The notes beneath the pieces are model-generated. The model ran no database searches and was not told the DNA's origin. It worked only from the letters and a program-made list of their open reading frames with translations. A DNA stretch of 5,077 nucleotides from Halovenus sp. (GTDB lineage Archaea; Halobacteriota; Halobacteria; Halobacteriales; Haloarculaceae), in assembly GCA_003551265.1 (NCBI GenBank), contig PUMG01000180.1, forward strand, positions 1 to 5,077. Reading direction: 5' to 3'. Made by a program: the position numbers and the translations under genes. Of this stretch, positions 1 to 4,992 are shown piece by piece (position 1 is the first letter of the stretch; every line of letters starts with the position of its first letter).

Positions 1-17
1 CAGCCCAAACAATCAAT

Positions 18-31
18 CCTTATATGGTACC
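18..31 (+). promoter_or_regulatory. Probable TATA-box promoter of the nuo operon
   Basis: A TTATAT hexamer at 20-25 sits in AT-rich DNA preceded by CAAACAATCAAT (7-18), which could act as a BRE-like element. Haloarchaeal initiation usually falls about 25-28 nt after the TATA centre, here near position 50, giving a leader of roughly 8 nt before the nuoA ATG at 58. The element fits position and composition expectations, but no transcription start can be read from sequence. A perfect 10-bp palindrome (36-45) lies between this box and the start codon. Confidence 0.5.
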
Positions 32-57
32 GATTCGAAGCTTCGGAAAGATAGTAA

Positions 58-462
58 ATGAGTGACTGGCTAGCCATCGGGGCGCTCGCAATCGTGGCGA
101 TACTCATCCCGGTCGCGATGATGGTCGTATCGTGGTTGTTGCGGCCGAGCGTACCCGAACAGGGAAAACGCGCCACCTACGAGAGCGGTGAGATTCCAGT
201 GGGGAGCAGCCGCCACATCAGGTTCAACATTCAGTACTACATGGTCGCGCTGCTGTTCGTCGTCTTCGACGTCGAGACGGTGTTCATCATTCCGTGGACG
301 GTCATCTTCGAGGAAGCAGTCGGCGAACTCGGCTTCGTCCACGCGTTCGCGCCGATGGCGCTGTTCATCGTCATCTTGCTGTTCGCGCTCGCGTGGGCGT
401 GGCGCAAGGGTGCCGTGAGTTGGGTCAAAAGCCCGCGGGCCGAGAGTCAGCGGATAGAATAA
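58..462 (+). CDS. nuoA: NuoA, complex I membrane subunit (ND3/NdhC family)
   Basis: This 134-aa protein is the small membrane subunit of NADH-quinone oxidoreductase-type complex I, at the junction of the membrane and peripheral arms near the quinone site. It has three predicted membrane helices: about residues 4-28, 58-82 and 95-116. The family signature is clear: YESG at 41-44 in the loop after helix 1, then SRHIRFNIQYY, then helix 2 with LLFVVFDVETVFIIPW, including conserved acidic D71 and E73. Length matches the family. The ATG at 58 is chosen because it follows the TATA box at the right distance and gives the full helix 1; GGAAAG at 45-50 is at best a weak ribosome site, and short-leader translation is likely. 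It is the first gene of the operon, and its TAA is only 2 nt from the nuoB ATG. Identification is from conserved motifs and gene order. Confidence 0.95.
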   Translation: MSDWLAIGALAIVAILIPVAMMVVSWLLRPSVPEQGKRATYESGEIPVGSSRHIRFNIQYYMVALLFVVFDVETVFIIPWTVIFEEAVGELGFVHAFAPMALFIVILLFALAWAWRKGAVSWVKSPRAESQRIE

Positions 463-464
463 CC

Positions 465-1163
465 ATGAGCAAAGAAACACAGTTACACGATACGCTGGAA
501 CAGGCACAGTCGACACAGGACGCCCGGATGGGACCGGGCGTCGACGACCGCTTCAACTCGAAGCTCCGGCAGGCGTTCGGAGCGAGTCCGTTCATTCTCA
601 CGAAGTTCGACGCGTTCATGAACTGGGTACGGGGCAACTCCATGTTCATCCTGCTGTTCGGTATCGCCTGCTGCAGCATCGAGATGATGCACACGTACGC
701 GGCGAAACACGACCTCGACCGGTTCGGTGCTGGTGTCCCACGCGCCTCGCCGCGACAGGCGGACGTCATCATCGTCCCCGGAACCATCGTCTCGAAGTTC
801 GGTCCACGGATGCAGCGGGTGTACGACCAGATGCCCGAGCCGAAGTTCGTCGTCTCGATGGGGTCGTGTACCATCTCCGGCGGGCCGTTTCAGGAGGGCT
901 ACAACGTCGTCAAGGGTGTCGAGGAGATTATCCCCGTGGACATTCACGTCCCCGGCTGTCCCCCCCGGCCGGAGGCGCTGGTATACGGCGTACTCAAACT
1001 CCAGGAGCAGATTCAGGCGGGTGAGAGCGCGCCGGTGACAGTCAAGCCGTACGAACTCGAACAGTTCGGCGACCTCGAACGCGACGAACTCGTACAGGAA
1101 CTCGCCAGCGAAATCGACGAAGACGACCTCGTGATGCGCTACAACTGGGCTGAGTCGCCATGA
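465..1163 (+). CDS. nuoB: NuoB, complex I subunit carrying Fe-S cluster N2
   Basis: This 232-aa protein holds the terminal [4Fe-4S] cluster N2, which passes electrons to quinone at the interface with NuoD. The four expected cysteines are visible: tandem C69-C70 in GIACCSIEMM, C135 in SMGSCTISGG, and C165 in HVPGCPPRPEAL. Other family blocks are RFGAG...ASPRQADVIIVPGT (about 87-107) and RVYDQMPEPKFVV (118-130). The first 40 residues are a hydrophilic, acidic N-terminal extension, and the C-terminal 45 residues are strongly acidic, consistent with a haloarchaeal cytoplasmic protein. The reading frame stays open upstream to 294, but that stretch overlaps nuoA and is arginine-rich shadow sequence, so the ATG at 465, 2 nt after the nuoA stop, is the start. 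The end overlaps nuoCD by 4 nt (ATGA), suggesting translational coupling. Confidence 0.96.
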   Translation: MSKETQLHDTLEQAQSTQDARMGPGVDDRFNSKLRQAFGASPFILTKFDAFMNWVRGNSMFILLFGIACCSIEMMHTYAAKHDLDRFGAGVPRASPRQADVIIVPGTIVSKFGPRMQRVYDQMPEPKFVVSMGSCTISGGPFQEGYNVVKGVEEIIPVDIHVPGCPPRPEALVYGVLKLQEQIQAGESAPVTVKPYELEQFGDLERDELVQELASEIDEDDLVMRYNWAESP

Positions 1164-2839
1164 GTCTGGAACAGCCACGCCCCGAACTCGACGTTGGCGA
1201 GACGCCCGACGGCGAGGTTGATTACGACGAACTCGCCGAGTTGCTCGGCGAGTACGTGCTCGACCGCGAGAGCCACGTCAATGCTGAGGGCTTCGTCATT
1301 CGTCCCGACGACGTCGTTGCGGTGCTCGACATACTCAAGCGAGACGCAGGGTTCGACAACCTCTCGTGTGTCACCGCACAGGAGTACTACGACCGCTACG
1401 AGTCCATCTACCACCTCAAAAAGTACGACGACCCGACACAGGAGCTTTCGGTCGTCGTACCGACCCTACGCGACGAACCGGTGAGCCAGAGTGCAGCGAG
1501 CGTCTTCGATACGGCGAACTGGCACGAACGTGAGGCGTACGACCTCGTCGGCATCGAGTACGAAGACCACCCCGACCTGCGTCGGATTCTCCTGCCCGAC
1601 ACGTGGCAGGGGCACCCGCTCTCGCTAGATTACAACCAGGACCAGCCCCAGATTGTTGCGCTGCGCGAGCACGCCGACCCGATGGAACACCGCAGCGAGG
1701 TTCCCGACGAGCAGGACACGATGTTCATCAACATCGGCCCGCACCACCCTGCGACCCACGGCGTGTTGCACCTCCGGACCGTTCTCGACGGCGAGCAGGT
1801 CATCGACGTTGACCCGGACCTCGGGTACTTGCACCGGTGTGAAGAGCAGATGTGCCAGCAATCGACCTACCGCCACCAGATAATGCCCTACCCCGACCGC
1901 TGGGATTACATCTCGGCGGGAATCCTCAACGAGTGGGCCTACGCCCGGGCGGCGGAGTCGCTGGCTGATATCGACGTGCCCGAGTACGCACAGATTATCC
2001 GGACGATGTCGGCTGAGATGTGCCGCATCGCCTCGCACCTGCTCGCAGTCGGGACGTTCGCGCTGGACATATACGGCGACTTCACCGCGATTTTCATGTA
2101 CGCCATCACGGACCGGGAGAAAGTCGAGAATCTGCTCGAAGACCTCACCGGCCAGCGCCTGATGTTCAACTATCTCCGTCTCAGAGGCGTGGCGTGGGAC
2201 CTCCCAGAGCCGCGTGAGGAGTACTTCGAGAAGGTGCGTGAGTTCTGTACGTACGTTCCCGAGCGTCTCGAAGAGTACCACAACCTGCTGTCGGCGAACG
2301 AACTGTTCCAGATGCGCGTCATCGACACCGGGATTCTGCCACCCGAGGTGGCGAAAGCCTACGGCTGTACGGGGCCGGTCGCCCGTGGGTCAGGCATCGA
2401 CTACGACATCCGTCGGGACGACCCCTACGGCTATTACGACGAACTGGAGTGGGACGTCATCACCGACGACGGCTGTGACAACTTCTCACGTGCGTTCGTC
2501 CGTCTGGAGGAGATTCGCCAGTCTGCGCGCATCATCGAACAGTGTGTCGACCTCCTCGAAGAGTGGCCCGAAGACGAGCGCGAGATACAGTCGAACGTCC
2601 CACGGACGCTCAAACCTGACGCAGATTCCGAGGTGTATCGGACGGTCGAAGCGGCAAAGGGTGAACTCGGCATCTACATCCGCGCCGATGGAACCGACAA
2701 ACCCGCGCGGTTCAAGATTCGCAGTCCAGCGTTCTGTAACCTCCAGTCGCTGGAAGTAATGGCAGAAGGGGAGTACGTCCCGGACATGGTTGCTGCACTT
2801 GGTAGTCTCGACATCGTTCTCGGGGAGGTGGACCGCTGA
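1160..2839 (+). CDS. nuoCD: NuoCD, fused 30-kDa and 49-kDa complex I subunits
   Basis: This 559-aa fusion joins NuoC (about residues 1-165) to NuoD (about 185-559) through a short acidic linker. The NuoC half carries the 30-kDa signature WHEREAYDLVGIEYEDHPDL (121-140) followed by RRILLPDTWQGHPLSLDY. The NuoD half starts with NIGPHHPATHGVLHL; by alignment to the bovine 49-kDa subunit from memory, H200 and Y250 (in PYPDRWDY) match the quinone-headgroup ligands His59 and Tyr108. Further NuoD blocks are LGYLHRCEEQ (221-230), TGPVARGSGIDYDIRRDDPY (404-423), AAKGELGIYI (498-507) and the exact family C-terminus GEVDR. It forms the quinone-reducing part of the peripheral arm with NuoB. The start overlaps the nuoB stop (ATGA) with no Shine-Dalgarno visible, so coupled translation is likely; the stop overlaps the nuoH start (TGATG). 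A fused CD is normal for haloarchaea. Confidence 0.96.
   Translation: MSLEQPRPELDVGETPDGEVDYDELAELLGEYVLDRESHVNAEGFVIRPDDVVAVLDILKRDAGFDNLSCVTAQEYYDRYESIYHLKKYDDPTQELSVVVPTLRDEPVSQSAASVFDTANWHEREAYDLVGIEYEDHPDLRRILLPDTWQGHPLSLDYNQDQPQIVALREHADPMEHRSEVPDEQDTMFINIGPHHPATHGVLHLRTVLDGEQVIDVDPDLGYLHRCEEQMCQQSTYRHQIMPYPDRWDYISAGILNEWAYARAAESLADIDVPEYAQIIRTMSAEMCRIASHLLAVGTFALDIYGDFTAIFMYAITDREKVENLLEDLTGQRLMFNYLRLRGVAWDLPEPREEYFEKVREFCTYVPERLEEYHNLLSANELFQMRVIDTGILPPEVAKAYGCTGPVARGSGIDYDIRRDDPYGYYDELEWDVITDDGCDNFSRAFVRLEEIRQSARIIEQCVDLLEEWPEDEREIQSNVPRTLKPDADSEVYRTVEAAKGELGIYIRADGTDKPARFKIRSPAFCNLQSLEVMAEGEYVPDMVAALGSLDIVLGEVDR
2824..2830 (+). promoter_or_regulatory. Shine-Dalgarno site for nuoH inside the nuoCD 3' end
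   Basis: GGAGGTG lies 8 nt before the nuoH ATG (2839) and matches the complement of the archaeal 16S rRNA 3' end (GGAGGTGATC). It is embedded in codons for the conserved GEVDR terminus of NuoD, so the same bases serve as coding sequence and ribosome site. It supports the chosen nuoH start. Confidence 0.7.
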
Positions 2840-3897
2840 TGGTCGAGTTGCTTCCCGAGACGGTTTCCGACCTCATCGGAATCGAGGGATTCGCTGTCGA
2901 GTTTCTCGCCGCGATAGTCGGGGCGGCAATCATCGGCACCATCATCATGCTCCAGACCGCACTCGCCGGGCCGTGGGCGAAGCGAAAGATTACCGCGGCG
3001 TTCACCGACCGCATCTCGGTGAACAAGTTCGGCCCCTGGGGTGTCGGCATCATCATCCCGGACTCAGTCCGGTTGCTCTCCAAAGAACTCATCGTTCCGG
3101 AGGGTGCCGACCGTCCCGCGTGGGACCTCGCACCGCTGGTCATCGCCTCCTCTGCGCTGCTTGGGTTCGCGGTTATCCCGATGGGCGACCTCGGTCCGAT
3201 AAACTTCCACCTGGCTGATCCCGAGGTTGGACTGGCGTTCGTCTTCGCAATCGCCTCTATCGCCTCAATCGGACTGGTGATGGCTGGCTACTCCTCGAAC
3301 AACAAGTACTCTTTCCTCGGCGGTCTCCGGGCGGTGGCACAGAACCTGGCGTACGAGATTCCGCTCATCATCGTCGGTATCTCGGTAGTCATCTTCGCCG
3401 GGTCACTCCAGATGAGCGAGATCGTCGCCGCACAGCAACAGACGCTCGTCGAACTCGGGCCAGTGGCGATTCCCGCCTGGTTCGCCATCCTCAACCCGTT
3501 CGCGTTCTTCCTCTTTCTGGCGGCGAACATGGCCGAAGTCGGCCGGAACCCGTTCGACATTCCCGAGGCCCCGACGGAGATCGTGGCTGGATTCCAGACC
3601 GAGTACTCCTCGGTGTACTTCGTGTTAATCTACCTGGGTGAGTTCATCCACATCTTCCTCGGCGGAGCGATCATCGCGACCATCTTCCTCGGCGGGCCAG
3701 CGGGACCGATACTGCCGGGAATCGTCTGGTTCCTCATCAAGATCTGGGCGGTGTTCTTGCTGACGCAGTGGCTGCGCTCGGCGCTTCCCCGCGTTCGCAT
3801 CGACCAGTTGATCGAAATCGGCTGGAAGCAGTTGCTGGTGCTCGCGTTCCTCAACCTGTTCCTGACCGCACTCATCGTGGGGGTGCTGGCCGCATGA
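2839..3897 (+). CDS. nuoH: NuoH, complex I membrane subunit (ND1 family)
   Basis: This 352-aa membrane protein forms the quinone chamber with NuoB and NuoD and links quinone reduction to proton translocation. About eight membrane helices can be traced, near residues 18-43, 95-115, 128-150, 170-190, 210-232, 258-283, 290-312 and 328-350. ND1 signatures present are AKRKITAAFTDRISVNKFGP (47-66), AGYSSNNKYSFLGGLRAVAQ (149-168) with NLAYEIPL, the acidic loop AEVGRNPFDIPEAPTEIVAG (232-251) with FQTEYSSVYF, and LPRVRIDQLIEIGWK (316-330). The bacterial ERK at the end of helix 1 is KRK here. Length is typical. The ATG overlaps the nuoCD TGA by one base and has a strong ribosome site 8 nt upstream. The gene ends 43 nt before nuoI, the only gap of that size in the operon. 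Confidence 0.96.
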   Translation: MVELLPETVSDLIGIEGFAVEFLAAIVGAAIIGTIIMLQTALAGPWAKRKITAAFTDRISVNKFGPWGVGIIIPDSVRLLSKELIVPEGADRPAWDLAPLVIASSALLGFAVIPMGDLGPINFHLADPEVGLAFVFAIASIASIGLVMAGYSSNNKYSFLGGLRAVAQNLAYEIPLIIVGISVVIFAGSLQMSEIVAAQQQTLVELGPVAIPAWFAILNPFAFFLFLAANMAEVGRNPFDIPEAPTEIVAGFQTEYSSVYFVLIYLGEFIHIFLGGAIIATIFLGGPAGPILPGIVWFLIKIWAVFLLTQWLRSALPRVRIDQLIEIGWKQLLVLAFLNLFLTALIVGVLAA

Positions 3898-3947
3898 ACA
3901 GTCCGACCAACCACATCACGGCTTCGAGAGGTGAACACAGATGCTAG
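3894..3947 (+). other. 17-codon mini-ORF bridging nuoH and nuoI
   Basis: An ATG overlapping the nuoH stop (ATGA at 3894-3897) opens a frame encoding MNSPTNHITASRGEHRC and ending in TAG at 3945-3947, 4 nt beyond the first base of the nuoI ATG. It could carry ribosomes from nuoH to nuoI, but the peptide resembles no family I know, and nuoI has its own strong ribosome site within this stretch. It may be a chance frame in a 43-nt gap. Confidence 0.2.
3928..3934 (+). promoter_or_regulatory. Shine-Dalgarno site for nuoI
   Basis: GAGGTGA is a perfect 7-nt match to the archaeal anti-Shine-Dalgarno complement, 6 nt before the nuoI ATG at 3941. It fixes the nuoI start and shows that nuoI can be initiated independently, despite the 43-nt gap after nuoH. 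Confidence 0.8.
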
Positions 3948-4402
3948 GCGTACTCAAAGGAATGGCAACGACGATGAAACACGCACTCGACGGCGAGACG
4001 TTCACCGTCAAGTATCCGGCCGAAGAGCCAGAGGTCTCGCCCCGATTCCGTGGCGTCCACAAGTTCAGCCAGGAGCGCTGTATCTGGTGTCGCCAGTGTG
4101 AGAAAGTGTGTCCGAACGATACCATCCAGATTGTCATGGACGACAAGCGAAACGGCGAGCAGTACAACCTTCACATCGGCCAGTGTATCTACTGCCGACT
4201 GTGTGAGGAAGTCTGTCCCGTCGACGCAATCCTCCTGACGCAGAACTTCGAGTTCGTCGGCGAGACCAAAGACGAACTCGCGTTCAACAAGGAAGAGCTC
4301 AAAAACGTCCCGTGGTACAAGGACCTGGATCCACTGGAGTCACGCGAACCTGACCGGAGTGCGTGGGTCGGTGAAGGTGAAGGCGAAGTCGACTATCAGT
4401 AA
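3941..4402 (+). CDS. nuoI: NuoI, complex I 2x[4Fe-4S] ferredoxin-like subunit
   Basis: This 153-aa protein carries clusters N6a and N6b, which relay electrons towards N2 in NuoB. Both ligand sets are complete: C47-x2-C50-x2-C53-x3-C57-P (RCIWCRQCEKVCP) and C82-x2-C85-x2-C88-x3-C92-P (QCIYCRLCEEVCPVDAI). An N-terminal amphipathic segment (MLGVLKGMATTMKHAL) precedes the ferredoxin fold, and the family block NVPWYKDLDPLESRE starts the acidic C-terminal tail (122-153). The ATG is set by a strong ribosome site 6 nt upstream. The last 27 codons and the stop (4319-4402) are repeated at 4591-4674 with only synonymous changes. Hand-counted GC3 is about 75% for codons 1-126 but about 56% for the 27-codon tail, so the tail may have been exchanged; the sample is small. 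The protein looks complete and functional. The usual next gene, nuoJ, does not follow. Confidence 0.96.
   Translation: MLGVLKGMATTMKHALDGETFTVKYPAEEPEVSPRFRGVHKFSQERCIWCRQCEKVCPNDTIQIVMDDKRNGEQYNLHIGQCIYCRLCEEVCPVDAILLTQNFEFVGETKDELAFNKEELKNVPWYKDLDPLESREPDRSAWVGEGEGEVDYQ
4319..4402 (+). repeat. Copy 1 of 84-bp direct repeat (in-place nuoI tail)
   Basis: This is the 3' end of intact nuoI, codons 127-153 plus TAA. It pairs with 4591-4674 at an offset of 272 bp with 76 of 84 identical bases. The eight differences fall in codons 4, 7, 11, 13, 20, 25, 27 and 28 of the unit, all at third positions and all synonymous. Similarity starts abruptly at the AAG of KDLDP and stops at the stop codon; flanking bases do not align. 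Confidence 0.95.
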
Positions 4403-4590
4403 GCCAGTATACGGCGAGCAAATGCGAGGACGACTGAAAGGAGTCTTCGAAGACGAACGGAGGAGCCGTGAGTCAAGCGAGCCGTTTCATCGCGAGCGAG
4501 GAACGAGCGAGCGACTTTTTGGTCCAGATTTTTGCCGCGAGTGGAGCCGAGCGAAGCGAGTGCTCCCGAGAGGGAAAAAGGTGGGGTCGT
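4403..4590 (+). repeat. Spacer with GAGCGAG-rich haloarchaeal-type repeat DNA
   Basis: This non-nuo stretch separates the two nuoI tails. From about 4459 it contains repeated GAGCGAG or similar words (4494-4500, 4505-4511, and GAGCGAAGCGAG at 4549-4560) and two T5 tracts. From memory, similar 'gagcgag ... ctttttggtccagattttt' sequences recur between genes and at gene ends in many haloarchaeal genomes; I could not check this. A 56-codon frame (4422-4592) and a 68-codon frame (4468-4674) run through it. Both have arginine/serine/glutamate-rich repeat-like translations, and I do not regard the first as a gene. No tRNA or rRNA is seen. Confidence 0.5.
4511..4535 (+). terminator. Possible T-tract terminator downstream of nuoI
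   Basis: Two T5 runs (4516-4520 and 4529-4533), 8 nt apart, follow GC-rich DNA about 115-130 nt after the nuoI stop. Archaeal termination relies on short oligo-T tracts without needing a hairpin, so this pair could end the nuoABCDHI transcript. No strong stem-loop is seen; GGAGC/GCTCC at 4543-4547 and 4562-4566 is short and lies after the tracts. Confidence 0.35.
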
Positions 4591-4674
4591 AAGGACCTGG
4601 ACCCACTGGAATCACGCGAACCCGACCGAAGTGCGTGGGTCGGTGAAGGCGAAGGCGAAGTCGATTATCAATAG
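4591..4674 (+). pseudogene. Orphan nuoI 3' fragment (copy 2 of the 84-bp repeat)
   Basis: This segment encodes a 27-residue tail identical to NuoI 127-153 (KDLDPLESRE...GEVDYQ) and ends in TAG, but has no ferredoxin domain in front of it. Against copy 1 it has GAC for GAT, GAA for GAG, CCC for CCT, CGA for CGG, GGC for GGT, GAT for GAC, CAA for CAG and TAG for TAA: eight changes, none altering a residue. A dead duplicate drifting in place would be expected to gain replacement changes, so the fragment most likely diverged inside a functional nuoI in another lineage, or copy 1 did, before they were brought together. The nuoJ gene that normally follows nuoI is not attached to this copy either. 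Confidence 0.9.
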
Positions 4675-4681
4675 ATTATTT
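4674..4681 (+). promoter_or_regulatory. Probable TATA element for the AbrB-like gene
   Basis: GATTATTT begins at the last base of the orphan tail's TAG and is centred about 27 nt before the ATG at 4707, the spacing expected for a leaderless haloarchaeal transcript. No convincing ribosome site lies before that ATG, which fits. A similar GATTAT occurs at 4988-4993 near the right edge. Confidence 0.4.
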
Positions 4682-4706
4682 GAGAAAGTGGTACGAACTA
4701 TCTCGT

Positions 4707-4970
4707 ATGTCCCACGAGGTCGAAGACGAAACAATAGTGAGCGAGGACTACTCCGTTACGGTTCCGGCAGCAGTACGACGGGCGGCTGATGTTGAAATCG
4801 GCGACAAAATCCGTTGGCACGTCAACGCGGACAGGGATCTCTCAGTCAAACTCATCAAGCAACAGTACGGTGCATTTTCGCAGCTCGAACCAGCCGATAT
4901 CGGAGAACCAACCAATGCTGCCGAGGACCATGATTTCAATGTCCGAGAATCCTCATTTGACGATACCTGA
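4707..4970 (+). CDS. AbrB/SpoVT-family small DNA-binding protein
   Basis: This 87-aa acidic protein has the swapped-hairpin pattern of AbrB/MazE/SpoVT regulators and antitoxins: EDYSVTVPAAVRRAADVEIG (residues 13-32), then DKIRWHVNADRDLSVKLI (33-50), then a hydrophilic tail with YGAFSQLEPADIGE. Such proteins bind operator DNA as dimers and may act as antitoxins or stand-alone regulators. The frame is open back to a TTG at 4680, but the ATG at 4707 is preferred because it starts just before the domain and fits a leaderless promoter. No PIN-domain or other toxin partner follows on the same strand within the visible 107 bp. Hand-counted GC3 is about 55%, well below the nuoI body (about 75%), suggesting a different origin from the nuo genes. 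The family call is fairly sure; the regulated target is unknown. Confidence 0.75.
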   Translation: MSHEVEDETIVSEDYSVTVPAAVRRAADVEIGDKIRWHVNADRDLSVKLIKQQYGAFSQLEPADIGEPTNAAEDHDFNVRESSFDDT

Positions 4971-4992
4971 GTATCCACTTGAATAGGGATTA

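Larger units (their letters stand above)
4319..4674. mobile_element. Possible integration scar or small element at the nuoI 3' end
   Basis: Two diverged copies of the nuoI 3' end flank 188 bp of unrelated repeat-rich DNA. This is the layout left when an element with a copy of its target gene's 3' end integrates and keeps the gene intact. No integrase, transposase or terminal inverted repeat is visible in the window, so the element may be a remnant, may continue to the right, or the structure may come from homeologous recombination between strains. GTGGTAC occurs just before copy 1 (4312-4318) and 14 bp after copy 2 (4688-4694), which could be coincidence. The call is inference from the duplication pattern alone. 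Confidence 0.35.
4468..4674 (+). other. Open frame fusing spacer-encoded 41 residues to the NuoI tail
   Basis: A GTG at 4468, preceded by GGAGGA (4459-4464), opens 68 codons that run in frame into the second NuoI tail and stop at its TAG. The first 41 residues come from the GAGCGAG-rich spacer and match no family I recognise; the last 27 are identical to NuoI 127-153. The ribosome-like site is only 3-4 nt from the GTG, which is short. It could be a chance frame, since GC-rich repeat DNA tends to be open, or a small chimeric protein. Confidence 0.2.

Noticed and set aside
181..189. Serine instead of cysteine in the NuoA YECG loop motif
   Set aside because: The cysteine is characteristic of mitochondrial ND3; YESG is common in prokaryotic NuoA, so this is ordinary.
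294..464. 57-codon upstream extension of nuoB
   Set aside because: It lies wholly over nuoA, is arginine-rich like an out-of-frame shadow, and the ATG at 465 just after the nuoA stop gives a normal NuoB.
960..966. Run of seven C bases in nuoB, possible frameshift site
   Set aside because: The frame through it encodes the conserved GCPPRPE motif without interruption.
483..1178. Long antisense open frame (231 aa) over nuoB, and others over nuoA (70-516) and nuoCD (1625-2281)
   Set aside because: Codon-aligned or shifted shadows of GC-rich genes, with no family motifs; the sense strand encodes complete complex I subunits.
2712..3143. 143-aa antisense frame across the nuoCD-nuoH junction
   Set aside because: No recognisable domain, and it spans two well-supported genes on the other strand.
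4443..4454. Perfect 12-bp palindrome GTCTTCGAAGAC
   Set aside because: About one such palindrome is expected by chance in a window this size, and nothing nearby gives it a role.
4422..4592. 56-codon frame in the spacer after nuoI
   Set aside because: Translation is arginine/glutamate-rich and repeat-derived, with no convincing ribosome site or promoter and no known fold.
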